From positions 1-8,543 of the forward strand of contig JAKAZP010000090.1 in the NCBI GenBank assembly GCA_021815905.1: DNA of 8,543 bases, read 5' to 3'. Each line of letters opens with the position of its first letter. Position 1 is the first letter of the stretch. The notes beneath the pieces are model-generated. The model did not search any database. It was not told the origin of the DNA and saw only the letters and a program-made list of their open reading frames with translations. This stretch comes from Pseudomonadota bacterium. Its GTDB lineage: Bacteria; Pseudomonadota; Gammaproteobacteria; Steroidobacterales; Steroidobacteraceae. The translations under genes and the position numbers were made by a program. Below are positions 6,386-8,543 of the stretch, piece by piece.

Positions 6386-6781
6386 TCAGCGATAGCCGCT
6401 GTAGGACTTCTCCTCGAGGAGGCGCGATCCGAGCGCCACGTTGATGCGCTTCTTGATGGCCGCGCGCTCGTCGTTCGAGTGATACACGGCTCGGGCGAGC
6501 TCGATGAACTGCGCATCGAAGGTCCGGTGCGCTTCCTTCTCGCGGATACGGTCCTCGATGTCCCAGAGGCGCTCGTTCACCGCCTGCAAAGCCCGCTCAT
6601 CCGCCGCGACGTCCACGTCGCCGCGAGCGGACTCGCGCCAGGTCCGCTCGAGCAGATCGAGCTCGCGGCGCACATTGACGAGCTTCGCGGCATCGGTGAT
6701 CCGCGCCGCCTTGATACGCAGGATGGTCAGCTTATCGAGCAGCTCCCCGGGGGAGATCGGCACCAGGATGTCGTTCGCCAT
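6386..6781 (-). CDS. DUF6165-family protein linked to LPS glycosyltransferase
   Basis: This 131-residue protein is cytoplasmic and mostly helical. I recognise it as a member of the DUF6165 family by its N-terminal signature (PISPGELLDKLTILRIKA, residues 8-25) followed by long charged helices (NVRRELDLLERTW and LWDIEDRIREKEA). It also has a C-terminal YHSNDERAAIKKRIN segment. I know of no biochemical function for the family; from memory, its genes often sit next to LPS core or heptosyltransferase genes. The context here agrees: its ATG lies inside the end of the GT9 gene, overlapping it by 50 bases in another frame, which points to one transcript and possible translational coupling. There is no strong ribosome-binding site before the ATG, which also fits coupling. 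There are no cysteines, signal peptide or membrane helix. A helper or regulator of the neighbouring glycosyltransferase is inference. Family assignment is fairly secure; the function is unknown. Confidence 0.85.
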   Translation of the reverse strand: MANDILVPISPGELLDKLTILRIKAARITDAAKLVNVRRELDLLERTWRESARGDVDVAADERALQAVNERLWDIEDRIREKEAHRTFDAQFIELARAVYHSNDERAAIKKRINVALGSRLLEEKSYSGYR

Positions 6782-7829
6782 CGCCGTATGCTAACAACTC
6801 GTCGAGCCTTGCGGTGACCTGCTCGACGGTGATCAGGTCCATGACGCCCGGAACGTCGATCTTCTCCGTCCAGGGCAGCTCCCCGGGCGGCCGGCGGCGA
6901 AACTTCCGCGCCGCCTCGGGGTAGGCGTCGACGCACCATCTGCGCGAGAGGTAAGGTCCGCTGCGCGCGGGATTGGTGGCCGCGTACAGCCCGATCACCG
7001 GGGTGCCCACCATCGTCGCCATGTGCGCGGGTCCCGAGTCGGGGCTCAGGAGCACCGTCGCACGCTCGAGCAGCGCGAGCATCTGCGGCAGAGTGTCGCG
7101 CCCGATCTGATTCGTGAGCGGCTCGCTCGCCAGGCGCTCGATCGCCGCACCCGTGCGCCTCTCCTCCTCGCTGCGGCCTCCGGTGAGGATCACGCGCATT
7201 CCATGGCGGCGCGCCGCGTGATCGGCGACCGCCGCATAGCCTCGCGGGCTCCAGTTGCGGCGTGGATGACTGGAGCAGGGGCTCACGAGCAGCGTGGGCT
7301 CCGCGCCCGGAATCTGGCGCTGCGCGTACTCGAGCGCCGCGCGGGGCAGGGGCAGATCCCAGCGCAGCGTGCGCTCGTGGATGCCGAGCGCCTCGAGAAA
7401 GCCGAAGAAGCTGTCGAGGACGTGCTCGCGGCTTCGAGGGGCGATGCGCGCGTTGGTGAACAGCCACTGCAGCTCGCGCGCCCGGGCCCGATCGAAGCCG
7501 ATTCTGAGCCCCGCCGGCACCACCCGTGACACCAGGCTCGCCCGGAACGACAGCTGCATGTGCAGCAGCACGTCGAACCGCCTGCCTCCGAGGCGCGCCC
7601 GCAAACCGCGACGCGCGCCGAGTCCGGCCCGCTTGTCGACGGTGATAAACTCCACGCCATCCATGATCTCCATCAGACGCGCTTCCGCCTTGCCGATGAT
7701 CCATGTCAGCTTCGTGTCCGGCCATGCCCGCTGCAGCGTGCGCACGATGGGCACCACGTGGCAGGTGTCGCCAAGCGAGGAGAGTCTCAGAATGCAGACA
7801 CTGCGCGGCGGGCGATCGAGAGGCAACAT
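6732..7829 (-). CDS. Family 9 glycosyltransferase, probable LPS heptosyltransferase
   Basis: This GT-B-fold glycosyltransferase of family GT9 probably transfers heptose from ADP-heptose to the LPS inner core at the cytoplasmic face of the inner membrane. With the start chosen it has 365 residues, normal for the family. The N-terminal CILRLSSLGDTCHVVP (12-27) is the GT9 acceptor-side motif. D21 aligns with the catalytic Asp13 of E. coli WaaC. The donor-side domain shows LLVSPCSSHPRRNW (from about 180) and SPDSGPAHMA (262-271), the nucleotide-sugar-binding motif, followed by GTPVIGLY. The start is uncertain: ATG 7829 places the motif where homologues have it, while ATG 7898 would add 23 Pro/Ala/Arg-rich residues and leave only 21 bases to divergent kdkA. 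Neither has a clear ribosome-binding site. The 3' end overlaps the DUF6165 gene. Which sugar and acceptor it uses cannot be settled; O-antigen or other GT9 roles are possible. Confidence 0.9.
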   Translation of the reverse strand: MLPLDRPPRSVCILRLSSLGDTCHVVPIVRTLQRAWPDTKLTWIIGKAEARLMEIMDGVEFITVDKRAGLGARRGLRARLGGRRFDVLLHMQLSFRASLVSRVVPAGLRIGFDRARARELQWLFTNARIAPRSREHVLDSFFGFLEALGIHERTLRWDLPLPRAALEYAQRQIPGAEPTLLVSPCSSHPRRNWSPRGYAAVADHAARRHGMRVILTGGRSEEERRTGAAIERLASEPLTNQIGRDTLPQMLALLERATVLLSPDSGPAHMATMVGTPVIGLYAATNPARSGPYLSRRWCVDAYPEAARKFRRRPPGELPWTEKIDVPGVMDLITVEQVTARLDELLAYGDGERHPGADLPRGAAR

Positions 7830-7919
7830 CGGGGGCGTCGGGCTCGGGAGCGCGGACCGGTGAGCGATCGCTGGCCGCTCGGATCGGAGGTCAAGCATCG
7901 GGCGATCGAAGGAGGCGCC
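7830..7919. promoter_or_regulatory. Short divergent gap between GT9 gene and kdkA
   Basis: These 90 bases (or only 21 if the GT9 gene starts at 7898) must hold the start signals of two divergent genes unless their promoters lie within coding sequence. The kdkA ribosome-binding site AAGGAGG (7909-7915) is clear, 4 bases before its ATG. GCGATCG occurs twice here (7864-7870 and 7902-7908) and once more just inside the GT9 gene (7812-7818). I find no convincing -35/-10 pair on either strand. Confidence 0.4.
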
Positions 7920-8543
7920 ATGCTATACGACGCGTCCCGGGCCCGCAATTTGACCCCCGAATGGTTCGAGTCCGCCTTCTGGGAGCGCAGCGGCGGCCTC
8001 GAGGGCAGTGCGCGGGGGCGCGGTACCACGCACTTCGTTCGCGGCCAGGACCGGCGGCTCGTGTTGCGCCATTACCGCCGCGGCGGCCTTGCCGCCTGGG
8101 TGTCGGCCGACCGCTTCCTGTGGCGCGGAGAGGTCAACACGAGACCGATCAGCGAGTGGTCGATCACCTATCGGCTGCATCGCGCCGGTCTGCCCGTGCC
8201 GGCGCCCATCGCCGCGCGCTTCGTGCGCGAGGGCCGCACGTATCGCGGGGACATCATCACCGAGCGGCTGCCGACCGTCGGGTCCCTCGCCGAGTGCCTG
8301 CACACCGGCGCGCTCTCGCTCGTGACCTGGATCTCGATCGGTCGCTGCATCCGCCGCTTCCACGACTTCGGCGTCTGTCACGCCGATCTCAACTCGCACA
8401 ACGTGCTGCTCAGCGAGGAGACCGTGTACCTCGTGGACTTCGATCGCTGTCGGCTGCGGCGGGACGGAATGTGGCGCGATTCGAACCTGGTGAGGCTGCG
8501 CCGGTCGCTGGAGAAGGTCACCTATGGACTGCCCGCGGACCGC
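7920..8543 (+). CDS. kdkA: 3-deoxy-D-manno-octulosonic acid (Kdo) kinase KdkA, 3' end outside window
   Basis: KdkA is an ATP-dependent kinase that phosphorylates the Kdo residue attached to lipid A, seen in bacteria whose core carries a single phosphorylated Kdo. The first 208 residues are present; the family is about 240 long, so roughly 30 residues lie beyond the edge. Landmarks match Haemophilus KdkA: GSARGRGTTHFV (29-40, glycine-rich loop region), VLRHYRRGGL (48-57, probable ATP-contact strand with R50/H51), RAGLPVPAPIAAR (88-100), catalytic loop HADLNSHN (154-161, base D156), and metal-binding VDFDRC (172-177, D173). The C-terminal part includes RDSNLVRLRRSLEK (186-199). The ATG at 7920 is supported by AAGGAGG just upstream. 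The gene diverges from the GT9 gene. Together they indicate LPS inner-core assembly. Because the gene runs off the window, its integrity past residue 208 cannot be judged. Confidence 0.95.
   Translation, partial: MLYDASRARNLTPEWFESAFWERSGGLEGSARGRGTTHFVRGQDRRLVLRHYRRGGLAAWVSADRFLWRGEVNTRPISEWSITYRLHRAGLPVPAPIAARFVREGRTYRGDIITERLPTVGSLAECLHTGALSLVTWISIGRCIRRFHDFGVCHADLNSHNVLLSEETVYLVDFDRCRLRRDGMWRDSNLVRLRRSLEKVTYGLPADR

Noticed and set aside
7923..8399. A 158-codon minus-strand open frame antisense to kdkA
   Set aside because: It lies wholly inside a gene with clear kinase motifs, and its translation resembles no known protein.

Overview
This is a high-GC window of ordinary-looking chromosomal DNA, most likely from a gammaproteobacterium of the Xanthomonadales / Nevskiales / Steroidobacterales type. 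That placement is an inference from the gene neighbourhood: a Pcm-like methyltransferase followed directly by tolC, next to a family 9 glycosyltransferase, a DUF6165-type protein and the Kdo kinase kdkA. Codon third positions are strongly GC-rich. Long open frames antisense to real genes are therefore common and mostly meaningless.

Layout, left to right. (1) 44-829, minus strand: a stand-alone CheY-like receiver domain (44-436), preceded upstream by a small helical protein of unknown function (530-829). About 335 bases without a convincing gene follow (830-1164). (2) 1165-1569, plus strand: msrB, the methionine-R-sulfoxide reductase. It converges on (3) 1628-3931, minus strand: a membrane-anchored HAMP-like/PAS/PAS/GGDEF/EAL protein in which both the cyclic-di-GMP synthase and phosphodiesterase signatures look intact. 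(4) A 237-base divergent intergenic region (3932-4168) holds a candidate promoter wrapped in a perfect 7-bp inverted repeat. (5) 4169-6350, plus strand: a Pcm-family methyltransferase and a TolC-family outer-membrane channel, 31 bases apart and probably one transcript. (6) 6386-7829, minus strand: a GT9 (heptosyltransferase-like) gene overlapping a DUF6165-like gene by 50 bases, converging on tolC. (7) 7920 to the window end, plus strand: kdkA, cut off by the window edge.

The right half (pcm-like, tolC, GT9, DUF6165, kdkA) reads as an envelope cluster. GT9 and KdkA would decorate the inner core of lipopolysaccharide: heptose or another sugar addition, and Kdo phosphorylation. TolC provides outer-membrane export. 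The left half is signalling (receiver, c-di-GMP enzyme) and oxidative repair (MsrB).

I found no mobile element, CRISPR array, tRNA or rRNA, and no clear sign of a wholly undescribed system. The observations most worth a second look are the Pcm homologue that lacks the usual active-site TIS motif, the inverted repeat around its promoter, the translationally overlapped GT9-DUF6165 pair, and the polyproline/basic tail on TolC.
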